DNA of 11,363 bases, from contig JAITJJ010000166.1 in the NCBI GenBank assembly GCA_031278965.1, positions 1-11,363 of the forward strand. The letters are read 5' to 3'. How positions within the stretch are numbered: the stretch's first letter is position 1; each line of letters starts with the position of its first letter. The notes under the pieces were generated by a model that worked only from the letters and a program-made list of their open reading frames with translations, was not told the DNA's origin and did no database searches. Below are positions 1 through 8,320 of the stretch, piece by piece. Made by a program: the position numbers and the translations under genes. The stretch is from Deferribacteraceae bacterium (GTDB lineage Bacteria; Chrysiogenota; Deferribacteres; Deferribacterales; JAISNW01).

Positions 1-7
1 GATTAAC

Positions 8-703
8 CTACGCGCTTCTCTTTGCCAGATTTTTCCGGGCAAAGTATTCTGAAGCAATAAGAGCCAGAGAAGCCAATACGAGCGATATTACCGCCAGCCT
101 TACAGCACTGCCTTCCTGCCCCGGAATTTGCAGCTGTGAATATAGAGCCAGAGGAAGAGTTTTTGTCTCTCCTGGTATATTTGACACAAACGTTATGGTT
201 GCTCCAAACTCACCTAAGCTGCGGGCAAACGCCATAACAATGCCGGAGATTATTCCGCCGATGGAAAGGGGGAGGGTGATGGTAAAAAAAGTTTTTAACC
301 TCCCCGCTCCAAGGGTTCGCGCCGCAGCCTCAAGATTCTGATCAACCCCTTCCATGGATATCCTTATTGCCCGCACCAAGAGCGGGAAAGCTATTACCGC
401 ACTTGCGAGTGCCGCCCCTTTTATATTAAAGGCAAACGTAAAGCCGAAGAGTTCAAATAAGGGCTTGCCGAGTATACCGCGCTTTCCGAAAAGGATAAGG
501 AGTATATATCCTGTGACTACTGGAGGCACCACCATAGGGAGATGAAGCATGGAATCCAGAATCCCTTTGCCCACAAAATTTTTACGGGCTAGAAGCCAGC
601 CCAGAGCGATTCCAAACGGGAGACTCCCCGCCGCGGAGGAAATGCCCACAATAAGGCTTAATTTTGCCGCCTCCATATCCGCAGGAGTGAAAAAAGAGAA
701 CAT
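8..703 (-). CDS. modB: Molybdate ABC transporter permease ModB
   Basis: Inner-membrane subunit of the ModABC importer, which takes up molybdate from the periplasm using ATP hydrolysed by ModC. From ATG 703 the protein is 231 residues, a normal ModB length. Visible family marks, numbered from ATG 703, are LPMVVPPVVTGYILL near residues 55-69, the ABC-permease EAA loop EAAARTLGAG near 125-134 followed by ITLPLSIGGIISG, and the ModB-type ARSLGEFGATITF near 160-172. Several hydrophobic segments fit an integral membrane protein. The frame also opens at TTG 730, but nothing like a ribosome site precedes that codon and it would lie about 9 nt from the predicted transcription start. ATG 703 has AAGAGG upstream, at a rather long spacing of 15 nt, so the start is not certain. 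It is the first gene after its promoter and no modA precedes it. A modC gene would be expected just past the left edge. The family assignment is secure. Confidence 0.95.
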   Translation of the reverse strand: MFSFFTPADMEAAKLSLIVGISSAAGSLPFGIALGWLLARKNFVGKGILDSMLHLPMVVPPVVTGYILLILFGKRGILGKPLFELFGFTFAFNIKGAALASAVIAFPLLVRAIRISMEGVDQNLEAAARTLGAGRLKTFFTITLPLSIGGIISGIVMAFARSLGEFGATITFVSNIPGETKTLPLALYSQLQIPGQEGSAVRLAVISLVLASLALIASEYFARKNLAKRSA

Positions 704-745
704 AACAGTATCTGCAAACCTCTTATGCAATTATTTAGTACAGCA

Positions 746-774
746 ATAATACAATATCTGAATTTCAAAGACAA
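746..774 (-). promoter_or_regulatory. Sigma70-like promoter of modB
   Basis: Read on the minus strand: -35 TTGTCT (774-769), a 17-nt spacer, and -10 TATTAT (751-746). The predicted start is near 739, giving a leader of about 36 nt to ATG 703. Hexamers match four of six and five of six consensus bases. No ModE-type operator or molybdenum-cofactor riboswitch was recognised in the leader. Confidence 0.55.
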
Positions 775-1374
775 TTGTCAGTTATGGCTTGCAGTTTTAA
801 TTGCCCATGCAATATATGGACGGCTCAACGCTTCAACCGACTGATACATAGTCAAATTAAGCATCTGTTGCTTTTAAGTCTTCCTTATTTTTACACACCT
901 AAAACACAAAAAAATGGTATGCCGCCCGTCTATGAAAAATCGCCGAAACATATTAATTTACTATACTAATTAACTTTTTGATTGCAAGTAAAATTTTCAA
1001 AAATATCACTGAAAATCTGTCTAAAAAAGGAAGGCTTAAAAGCGGCACCTTAAAAGAGCAGAAACCCGTTCTGAAAAGGGCAATACAAAGGTTTTACTAT
1101 CTGAAAAAAAAAGAACAATGCCAGGACAGAAGCCCAAAATCATCAATATTATGTAGATATGCGGAATTATAGGGGCAAGCGGCACTTTCATGATGATTAA
1201 AAATAAGCAGGGGATTATGGGATTAGCATATTTGAAAACCGCCGGATTTCTTTTTGGCATTTTATCTGCTTTTCAGGCATTATAAAAGCACCGGGATAAA
1301 AACTGTAAAAGATATACAAATACCAACAAGAATAGATTGGTATCGGCATATTCTTAAATGTTCCATAGTAGAAG
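775..1374. other. AT-rich gap with no convincing gene
   Basis: About 600 bases in which I see no gene that can be defended. Short open frames exist on both strands but lack ribosome sites and family motifs. The most protein-like stretch is on the plus strand, ATG 1118 to TAA 1283-1285, reading MPGQKPKIINIM, an in-frame TAG (1154-1156), then ICGIIGASGTFMMIKNK and a second hydrophobic stretch ending FGILSAFQAL. That would be a small two-helix membrane protein broken by an amber codon. The opposite strand is open over the same bases (1260 to 1036) and also hydrophobic, so the reading could be chance. Confidence 0.35.
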
Positions 1375-1442
1375 GCTCACCGCTTATGGGATTATTTTTA
1401 TTCTCCCACTGTCCGCTTTGGTAAACGGTGAGCGGCTGCTTT
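1375..1442 (+). other. Nested inverted repeat followed by T-run
   Basis: GCTCACCG (1375-1382) pairs perfectly with CGGTGAGC (1426-1433). Inside the loop TGGGA (1387-1391) pairs with TCCCA (1404-1408). An alternative, mutually exclusive stem is CCGCT (1413-1417) with AGCGG (1431-1435). The right arm is followed by GGCTGC and a T-run. This could be a terminator-like or switching RNA, or the remains of a mobile element; no gene on either side obviously uses it. Confidence 0.35.
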
Positions 1443-1586
1443 TTTTGCAAAAGAGAAAAAGCTTCCCGTCCGCTTAATGCTTTCTAGAGCGGCATTATCA
1501 AATCTTTGCCATGTTCTTCCGGTTCCGATGATGTGTTTTCTTGCCTTCCATTGAGTATTATGAAATAAAAAACCGCTATAAATTCC

Positions 1587-1670
1587 AAAAGTTTATTGAA
1601 AATCTCAACGGCATATTGAAAAAACCTTAATGTTTTATTAAAAATTTTCAACGTTTTATTGAAAATTCCC
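1587..1670 (+). repeat. Four imperfect ~21-bp tandem repeats
   Basis: Units 1587-1606, 1607-1628, 1629-1649 and 1650-1670 share the core AACGTTTTATTGAAAAT, with lengths of 20, 22, 21 and 21 nt. Units three and four are the most alike (AATGTTTTATTAAAAAT and AACGTTTTATTGAAAAT). On the plus strand a period of 21 gives seven-residue repeats of the type FIENLNG, but a stop codon (TAA 1628-1630) interrupts the frame. The units touch each other without spacers, so this is not a CRISPR array. Confidence 0.6.
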
Positions 1671-1702
1671 CGTTGCTAAATTTTGCCGCTTTCCCCGCCG
1701 CG

Positions 1703-1967
1703 CTATACACTCATCCCTTCGGTAAGAGCGAGAGCAGCCTTTTCTATCATAGCAGGAATTTTTTCTATTTTGGCATCTTTAAAAGCTTCACGATAGCGTT
1801 TAATGATATAGAAACGGTCTTTTGCTGGTTTGTTGAGTTTAAAGTGAATCTCCATTTACCGTCTACTTTATGCGGAACATAAAAGGACTTCTATTATACC
1901 CGCACTTGCAGGTATTGCGCGGTGAGTGATAATTTAAGCATTTGCGGCATCGGGCAGCAACAGACAT
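1703..1967 (-). pseudogene. Frameshifted zinc-ribbon protein remnant
   Basis: From ATG 1967 the first 34 codons read MSVAARCRKCLNY... with cysteines 7, 10, 20 and 22 (CxxC...CxC), a zinc-ribbon pattern, ending FMFRIK at TAG 1865-1863. A one-base shift at the AAA just before the stop continues as VDGKWRFTLN. The third frame holds a further 50 open codons (ATG 1855 to TAG 1703) with charged, protein-like composition, MEIHFKLNKPAKDRFYIIKR and onward. The start is preceded by GGGAGG at 5 nt, the best Shine-Dalgarno in this gap, so a real gene once began here. The arrangement of a zinc ribbon followed by a 'FRxKVDGKW'-type strand recalls the N-terminus of some tyrosine recombinases, but no catalytic domain remains and I do not claim that identity. 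At least two frame disruptions are needed to join the three parts. Confidence 0.5.
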
Positions 1968-1977
1968 GGTTTCCTCC

Positions 1978-1999
1978 CTTATATAAAACTGTATATAAG
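1978..1999 (-). promoter_or_regulatory. Operator-like palindrome over the ribosome site
   Basis: CTTATATA (1978-1985) and TATATAAG (1992-1999) form a perfect 8-bp inverted repeat with a 6-nt spacer. It lies immediately upstream of the zinc-ribbon remnant and touches its GGGAGG site. It could be a repressor operator, an AT-rich promoter region or a weak RNA hairpin masking the ribosome site. Confidence 0.4.
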
Positions 2000-2286
2000 T
2001 TAGCAGAAAATTGATATTTCAATGCTTTTTTCACTTTAGATACTTTTTGCAATTATTCAGTATGAGGATAAATTTTGAAACAGCTGATATTACAGATATT
2101 ACATATTTTAAATATTATTTTTTTAAAGGTATGATTTATCTATTTTATAGAGCACTTTACTCTGCAAACTTGTCGCTTGTGCGGCGACCGCTCGTGAAAC
2201 CCGCAGAACAGTTCAAAAAATTACGCTTACACTGTTTTTTGGCGTGTTTTCAGGCTAGAGTCGATAGTTTCCCGCTCAAATATCCG
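2000..2286. other. Gap before the A2M gene, no gene seen
   Basis: An AT-rich segment leads into a more GC-rich patch around 2170-2300. A frame from TTG 2011 stays open to 2319 but has no ribosome site, runs through the A2M promoter and matches no family I know. AACAGT (2207-2212) and ACTGTT (2231-2236) make a weak stem followed by a T-run to 2240, which could be a plus-strand terminator. Confidence 0.3.
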
Positions 2287-2315
2287 TTGCATTTTACAGG
2301 CAATGGAATTATAAA
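2287..2315 (+). promoter_or_regulatory. Sigma70-like promoter of the A2M gene
   Basis: -35 TTGCAT (2287-2292), a 17-nt spacer, and -10 TATAAA (2310-2315). Transcription would start near 2322 and leave a leader of about 40 nt before ATG 2362. Spacing is ideal, with four of six and five of six matches to consensus. Confidence 0.6.
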
Positions 2316-2361
2316 CTAAACAGTTGCAATATTTTCAATTTAAGCGTTTAAGGAGCATATA

Positions 2362-5300
2362 ATGTTGCGAAGCTCATTCATAGTATTCAGAACTGCTTTA
2401 ATAGGTATTCTTATCTCTCTTTTTTTTATAATCGGTTGCAGAAAAGATGACATCGTTGATGTCACTGCCAGCCCCGAAAGTGAAGCGCAGGAGAACGGAA
2501 AACCCAAACCGCTTTCTTTAAATATATACTCTTATCCATCCCGCACTTCAGTTCGCATTGCCGACCGAAGCGGAGGATATGCTGAAATTTCTCCTTCGGA
2601 TTATTACGAGGACGATTATTATGACGATGAAGACGACGAATATTATGATGCCAATTATTACGATGAAGAAGAGCCGGTGGTAAATTACAGTTCCGCTCCT
2701 GCTAACTCCCTTGCTGGGATGATGATTTCAGATGCTCCCGAAACAGAACTCGGTCCCTTCTACCCGTTGCTTATAGGGTTTAACGATGCGGGCGCTGCTA
2801 CACCCGCTATGGACATATCTCAAGATATAAATAGCTTTATTGCCGTAACCCCCGCTATAAACGGAACGTGGTACTGGTATGCCCCGGATATACTCGGATT
2901 TCAGCCCAATGAGGATTGGGCGGCGGACACCGAATATAAGATAACGGTGGATGGGAGCATAATTAACCCGAAGCTCGTTCTAAAAGATAACACTGTAAAA
3001 TATAAAACCCCTCCCCTTGACGTAAAACTTGAAACATTTCAGATTTATCAACCCGCCGTAAGTGAAACAGGGATCGCTCCGAAGCCTTTTATTACCGCCA
3101 CCTTCTACTTTTCATATGAAGCGGACACGGAGAGTTTCAAGAAAAATGTCTCCCTTGTGATAGACAATAAAACCGCAGAGTATCAAGTCGTTTTTGACAC
3201 GGTTCACCGCTACGCGTATATCAAAACTTCACCCATAAATATCAGCGCAAAACCCGGTCTTGCCACTTTAACCCTTACTTCCGTCAAGGCGGCGAAAGGC
3301 GCGGGGGTTTACCGGGAAAAGATCGCCAAAAGTATCGATATCCCGTCCGTTGAGGATTTTTTCAAGGTCAACAGCATCTATGCGGGGCTTGTCTACAATG
3401 AGAAAAGAGAGCCCCGCCAAGTGTTTACCGTGGACTTCACCGCCCCCGTTGTGCGGGGAGATCTGGCTGATAAGCTCTCGCTGTACCTCCTCCCGCGAAA
3501 GTACAGCGGTTCAACCTATTACGATTGGCGTGATTATAACAAAGAGGTAACGGAGCAGTTTCTAAGGCAGTTCCGCTCTGTTCAGCTTAATATCCACGAA
3601 GAAACACTTTTGGAAAATGTTGCGGGGGCGGACTTCTTAACTGTCGAAAACTATTCCAACTATCAGTTGGGGGTTTTCGTAAAGAAAGGGGTGAAATCCC
3701 GCAACGGCTATGAGACGGCAAAAGATTATTTCCGTGTTATAAATATTCCGGAATTGCCCACGGAACTTAGATTTACTCAAGACGGCAATACCCTTGCCCT
3801 TGGGGGGGACAGAACCCTTACCCTTATGGCGCGCAACATTTCCAGCCCATATATAAAAATCGCCAGGATTCAGCCGGACAGTCTTAATCACCTCATATCC
3901 CAAACCTACGGGGATATTAAATACGGGTGGTTTTCCGGTTCTTTCAACGAAAATGATATATCAAGCATTTATTCGGAAGAGATAACCCTTAATAATTCCG
4001 ATCCCGTTAAACTGAATTACTTCTCCTTTAATCTCAGCAAATATCTTGAAGGCAGGAGCTCGGCGGGGATCTTTATGGTGGAGATCTATAAATCAAGAAA
4101 TTCCGGATATTCAGACCGCCGCTTGATTCAAGTGACCGATTTAGGGCTTATTATTAAACGGAATCTTGACAAATCTTCCAACGTTTATGTGGTCAGCCTC
4201 AGCACAGGCAGACCCGTAAAAGGAGCCGTGGTCTATCAGTTGGCAAGAAACGGCTCATCCCTCTTTGAGACGGTGACCAATGAGAGCGGGTTTGCGTATC
4301 TGCCGGATCCGCCCGACCGTAATGCGGCGCTCTACCCTGTGGCTATTGTTGCGACAAACGGAGAGGACTATACTTTTTCCGCCTACCGAGATAAACCGAT
4401 AAACACAGACGGCTTTGAAACCGGCGGAGACAGGGCGGGAACGGATGCTCAGGTTCTCAGGGGCTATCTCTTTACCGAGCGGGGAATATACCGGCCGGGG
4501 GACACCGTCCATATCGCCTCCATAGTAAAGCAGGACGATTGGAAAGCTCTTGAAGGCATTCCTATGGAGTTCTCCATAACAAACCCCAGAAACCAACAGG
4601 TGCTTTACCGCCGATTTACTCTTACCAACGACGGCTTTAACGAGATCGAGTTCCCCACGGAGTATTCCTCCGAAACAGGCGAATACTCCATAAGATTAAA
4701 TCTGGTAAACAATTCCGGCTCCCGGCGTTTCAGATATTCACAGTTGGGCAGCAGCGTCTTTAAGATTGAAGAGTTTAAGCCGGACACTATGAAGCTGAAT
4801 CTTCTTTTGGAAGGTAGCGGCGGCAAAGGGTGGCTCTCCTTTGACGATGTCTCTCTGACCGCTGTCTTAAACAACCTATACGGGAGACCTGCCCAAAACC
4901 GCAGAATTAAGGCGGTTTATCAGATTTCCCCCGCAACTTTCAACTTCCCCGCCTATAGGGATTATATCTTTACCGAACCTTACCGGGAGAGCAACTATAA
5001 TCGCAGTTACAATCTGATAAGGCTGCCGGAAGGGGTGACGGATGAAAGAGGGAGGTTAAATATCCCCCTTGATCTTTCAGCCTACGGGAGCGGGCTTTAT
5101 ATTATAAACGCTCAGGCGGAAGGGTTTGAAGATGGCTCTGGCGACAGCGTGGTAACAAGTGCTTGGGAATATATCTCCCCTTTAAAGCAGCTTGTGGGCT
5201 TTAAAACCGGGAAAGGACAGTCTTATCTGAAGAAAGGGGATATTGCAAATGTAAACTTTATCGCCATAAACCCGAATCTGGAAAAGATCGCTTTGAAAGA

Positions 5301-8214
5301 TCTAACATATCAGATAGTGGAAAAGAAATACGCCTCCCTCTTGGTAAAAAACAGGGACGGGACGTACGCTTTTCAATCGGTTCCAAGAGAATCCGTGGTT
5401 AAAGCTGACAAATTTAACATAGCCGCAGACGGCACTGATTTTGCCATTCCAACAGACGCTCCTGGCGACTTTTACTTTAAAATCTCCGATCAGAACGGCA
5501 TTATGCTTGCGCGGGTAAATTACTTTGTGGCGGGGGAGGCCAACCTTAACCTCTCCATAGATAAAAATGTTCAGCTTGACCTAAAGTTGGACAAGAGTGA
5601 ATATGCGGCGGGCGAGACGATACAGCTGAACATAACGGCGCCCTATGAGGGGATAGGGCTGATCACCATTGAAAAAGATAAGGTTTACGCCCATAAATGG
5701 TTTACGGCAAGTACCCTCTCTTCGGTGCAGACCATCACCGTTCCGAGGGATCTTCGCAACAACGGGTATGTAAGCGTATCATTTTTAAGGGACAGATATT
5801 CCCGTGAAATCTTTATGCCTCCCCACACCTTTGCGGTGGCGCCGTTTAGTGTTGATAAAAAACGCTACGTTACTGATGTAAGGCTCACCGTCCCGGAGGC
5901 TGCCAAACCGGGTAAACCCTTGAAAATAGACTATGCGGTGGATAAAGCCGGCAAGCTCCTAATCTATGCGGTGGACGAGGGGATATTGCAGGTAGCGAAT
6001 TATAAGACGCCCGATCCCCTCTCGCAATTTTTAAGAAAGATAGCCCTGCAAGTTACAACCTACCAAACAGTAGATCGTTTCCTTACCGATTGGAGGGTGA
6101 TAAAGGCGGCGGTGGGCATCGGCGGCGGCTATTATGATGACGCTGTGGCTGCCGCGCTGGCGGAAAATCTAAATCCGTTCAGGCGGAAAACCGAAGAGCC
6201 TGTTGTTTACTGGTCAGGAATCTTTGATGTTACGGCGGGACAAGGCTCTGTATACTATGATGTTCCGTCTTACTTCAACGGTTCTTTGAAAGTGTTTGGA
6301 GTGGCGGCATCCGAAGGTTCCGTAGGGGTTGGAACAGGGCAACTTAATATCCGCGCCCCCATAATCGTGCAGCCCAATATGCCTGTTGTTATGACAAGCG
6401 GGGATAAGGCGGAGGTAAGCGTTTCAATCTCAAACAACCTTCCGGAGAGGACGGGTAACTCTGTTATCTCTGTGGAAGTCAAGGCGAATGAGTTTTTTAA
6501 TATCTTGGGGGAAACGAAGAAAGAGATAACCCTCCCGTTTGGATACGAAGGGCGGGTAGACTTTCAGGTTGAAGCCAAAGACAGGTTCGGTTCCGGCGAA
6601 CTCACCTTTACGGCGGCAAGCGGCGGCGAAAGCGTTGAAATCTCCGTTGCCGCAAGTATACGCCCCGCCACAGCTTACTCCACAGTTATCACCACCGGGG
6701 TCTCCGAAAGGGCGGATGTCACAATCACCGGCTTTTCAAGGGATCTATATGCCGATTTTGCTTCCAGGGAAGTTGCCGCATCCCACAGCCCTCTCCTTAT
6801 AAGCCGCGGGCTTTATAAATATCTGATTGATTATCCGCACGGCTGCACAGAGCAGATAGTATCCCAATCCTTCCCGTCTATAATGATAAAAGGGAGGCTG
6901 GCGGAAGGCGGGAGAGGCGATCCCGATAAGTTGTATAACAATATGCTTAATATTCTGCGTTCCCGTCAATTATCAAACGGCGGCTTTATGCTCTGGAACG
7001 GCGGCTGGCGCGAGGTTCACCCATATGCCACCGTATATGCCATGCACTATCTCACGGAGGCAAAGGCAGGCGGGCAGTTTGTTCCGCAGGATATTATGGA
7101 GGGTGGGATAAAGTGGTTGCAGAGCTACACGGCAAATGCAGCAAACGATCTATACACCAACAGATTGCAAGCCTACGCCGCTTATGTTCTTGCCAGAAAC
7201 GGGGCGGTGGTGACCGCTTTTATAACCAACCTTGAGGAACGCCTTAAAAAAGAGAAAGATTGGCGGTCTAACGATATAGTCGTCTATATGGCGGGGATAT
7301 ATAAACTTCTGAAGATGGATGAAAAGGCGGCGGATATGATCCGCAGTTTTGTGCCGGATACAGTATCCCGCTATCGCTTTTTCTCGGATTTTGATTCAAG
7401 CACCCTCCGCAACTCGGTATACCTGTTCTTCCTGGCCAAACACTTCCCGGATATGATCTCCAAGATAGATGTAAAGATCGTGCTTAACCTGATAAACGCT
7501 ATAGAGGATCAGCACTACAATACAATCCTTTCAAGCTACAGCATACTTGCGCTTTACGCCTTGGCGGAGGCCGCCGAAGGGAGCGACGACGGGCTCACCA
7601 TCTTCATTACGCCGAAAGGAGGAAAAGAAATCCCGCTTAAAGCGGATACCTCTGGAGAGTTCCCCGTCGTCTCCTACAGTGAGATTGCAGAGCGCCTCAC
7701 TGCAAAAACTGCGGAGAAGGGGAAGATGGGCTTTTTCTTGGTTGCGACAGAGCAAGGTTTTGATAAGACTCTCCCAAAGGCGGAATCCAAAGGGATAGAG
7801 GTTACAAGAACCTACCATGAAGCGGATGGGAAACCTAAAACCACCTTTAAGCAAGGTGATGATGTTACTGTTCGTTTAAGGCTTAAAACCAATGGGAACA
7901 GAAATATCATTGATAATGTCGCCATAGTGGACCTGCTCCCAGGCGCTTTTGAGATGCAGAGTACGTCCGTATCCGCCATTCAGAAACAGGCTTACAGCGG
8001 AAGTTACAGGAGCAGACTCTTTGACTATGTGGATGTGCGGGAAGACCGCCTCATCTTTTATGCTACCGTTACGGGGAGCGTAAAAGAGATCACATATAAA
8101 TTGAAGGTGGTTTCAAAGGGCGAATACACCTTGCCGCCGGTTTATGCCGCAAGTATGTATGATCCGGTATATCGCGGCAACACCGCCGGAGACAAGATAA
8201 AGGTAACGGAGTAG
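2362..8214 (+). CDS. Alpha-2-macroglobulin family lipoprotein, thioester type
   Basis: A 1950-residue envelope protein of the bacterial A2M family (like E. coli YfhM, about 1650 residues), which traps attacking proteases and binds them covalently through an internal thioester. The start is fixed by AAGGAG 6 nt before the ATG. A signal peptide ends in the lipobox IIGC with Cys26 as lipid site; Arg27 follows, so there is no Asp retention signal. An acidic, Tyr-rich tract occupies residues 80-104. Ig-like macroglobulin strands follow; the family signature FTERGIYRPGDTV lies at 704-716. The A2M core begins near 1283 (YWSGIFDVTAGQGSV) with VQPNMPVVMTSGD from 1336. The thioester GCTEQ has Cys1495 and Gln1498, followed by the helical thioester domain (NGGFMLWNGGW...VHPYATVYAMHYL). 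The C-terminal domain ends with YVDVREDRLIFYA and LPPVYAASMYDPVYRG. The frame is intact throughout. A pbpC partner, often next to this type of gene, is not in the window. T8 (2420-2427) and G7 (3802-3808) runs lie within the frame. Confidence 0.95.
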   Translation: MLRSSFIVFRTALIGILISLFFIIGCRKDDIVDVTASPESEAQENGKPKPLSLNIYSYPSRTSVRIADRSGGYAEISPSDYYEDDYYDDEDDEYYDANYYDEEEPVVNYSSAPANSLAGMMISDAPETELGPFYPLLIGFNDAGAATPAMDISQDINSFIAVTPAINGTWYWYAPDILGFQPNEDWAADTEYKITVDGSIINPKLVLKDNTVKYKTPPLDVKLETFQIYQPAVSETGIAPKPFITATFYFSYEADTESFKKNVSLVIDNKTAEYQVVFDTVHRYAYIKTSPINISAKPGLATLTLTSVKAAKGAGVYREKIAKSIDIPSVEDFFKVNSIYAGLVYNEKREPRQVFTVDFTAPVVRGDLADKLSLYLLPRKYSGSTYYDWRDYNKEVTEQFLRQFRSVQLNIHEETLLENVAGADFLTVENYSNYQLGVFVKKGVKSRNGYETAKDYFRVINIPELPTELRFTQDGNTLALGGDRTLTLMARNISSPYIKIARIQPDSLNHLISQTYGDIKYGWFSGSFNENDISSIYSEEITLNNSDPVKLNYFSFNLSKYLEGRSSAGIFMVEIYKSRNSGYSDRRLIQVTDLGLIIKRNLDKSSNVYVVSLSTGRPVKGAVVYQLARNGSSLFETVTNESGFAYLPDPPDRNAALYPVAIVATNGEDYTFSAYRDKPINTDGFETGGDRAGTDAQVLRGYLFTERGIYRPGDTVHIASIVKQDDWKALEGIPMEFSITNPRNQQVLYRRFTLTNDGFNEIEFPTEYSSETGEYSIRLNLVNNSGSRRFRYSQLGSSVFKIEEFKPDTMKLNLLLEGSGGKGWLSFDDVSLTAVLNNLYGRPAQNRRIKAVYQISPATFNFPAYRDYIFTEPYRESNYNRSYNLIRLPEGVTDERGRLNIPLDLSAYGSGLYIINAQAEGFEDGSGDSVVTSAWEYISPLKQLVGFKTGKGQSYLKKGDIANVNFIAINPNLEKIALKDLTYQIVEKKYASLLVKNRDGTYAFQSVPRESVVKADKFNIAADGTDFAIPTDAPGDFYFKISDQNGIMLARVNYFVAGEANLNLSIDKNVQLDLKLDKSEYAAGETIQLNITAPYEGIGLITIEKDKVYAHKWFTASTLSSVQTITVPRDLRNNGYVSVSFLRDRYSREIFMPPHTFAVAPFSVDKKRYVTDVRLTVPEAAKPGKPLKIDYAVDKAGKLLIYAVDEGILQVANYKTPDPLSQFLRKIALQVTTYQTVDRFLTDWRVIKAAVGIGGGYYDDAVAAALAENLNPFRRKTEEPVVYWSGIFDVTAGQGSVYYDVPSYFNGSLKVFGVAASEGSVGVGTGQLNIRAPIIVQPNMPVVMTSGDKAEVSVSISNNLPERTGNSVISVEVKANEFFNILGETKKEITLPFGYEGRVDFQVEAKDRFGSGELTFTAASGGESVEISVAASIRPATAYSTVITTGVSERADVTITGFSRDLYADFASREVAASHSPLLISRGLYKYLIDYPHGCTEQIVSQSFPSIMIKGRLAEGGRGDPDKLYNNMLNILRSRQLSNGGFMLWNGGWREVHPYATVYAMHYLTEAKAGGQFVPQDIMEGGIKWLQSYTANAANDLYTNRLQAYAAYVLARNGAVVTAFITNLEERLKKEKDWRSNDIVVYMAGIYKLLKMDEKAADMIRSFVPDTVSRYRFFSDFDSSTLRNSVYLFFLAKHFPDMISKIDVKIVLNLINAIEDQHYNTILSSYSILALYALAEAAEGSDDGLTIFITPKGGKEIPLKADTSGEFPVVSYSEIAERLTAKTAEKGKMGFFLVATEQGFDKTLPKAESKGIEVTRTYHEADGKPKTTFKQGDDVTVRLRLKTNGNRNIIDNVAIVDLLPGAFEMQSTSVSAIQKQAYSGSYRSRLFDYVDVREDRLIFYATVTGSVKEITYKLKVVSKGEYTLPPVYAASMYDPVYRGNTAGDKIKVTE

Positions 8215-8233
8215 GATATAACGCTTTTGTCTG

Positions 8234-8320
8234 AAATTTTCCCCTCCGCAGAAGGGGAGAGAGTGTCGGTATAGTCCAAAATCGCGAGCGGCTTTAAAAT
8301 TCCCCTCCCTACGGGGAGAA
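8234..8320 (+). repeat. Two copies of a CCCCTCC hairpin repeat
   Basis: Copy A (8234-8260) and copy B (about 8294-8320) share an A/T-rich start, the core TTCCCCTCC and a closing GGGGAGA. Copy A folds TCCCCT (8240-8245) with AGGGGA (8253-8258); copy B folds TCCCC (8301-8305) with GGGGA (8313-8317). Both loops are 7 nt. They look like two copies of a short palindromic intergenic repeat. Confidence 0.5.

Noticed and set aside
704..730. TTG 730 as the modB start
   Set aside because: No Shine-Dalgarno before it, and the predicted transcription start is only about 9 nt upstream; ATG 703 gives the usual ModB N-terminus.
1036..1260. 74-codon hydrophobic open frame on the minus strand
   Set aside because: No good ribosome site and no motif; the complement is equally open and hydrophobic, so neither strand can be preferred.
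1441..1560. Minus-strand reading GRTWQRFDNAALES resembling the last acidic motif of IS3 transposases
   Set aside because: Only a few residues match, the surrounding frame does not continue as a transposase, and no terminal repeats were found.
1587..1670. CRISPR array
   Set aside because: Units abut without spacers and differ from each other; it is a degenerate tandem repeat.
2011..2319. 102-codon open frame from TTG on the plus strand
   Set aside because: No ribosome site, extends across the A2M promoter, poor protein-like composition in its first half and no recognised family.
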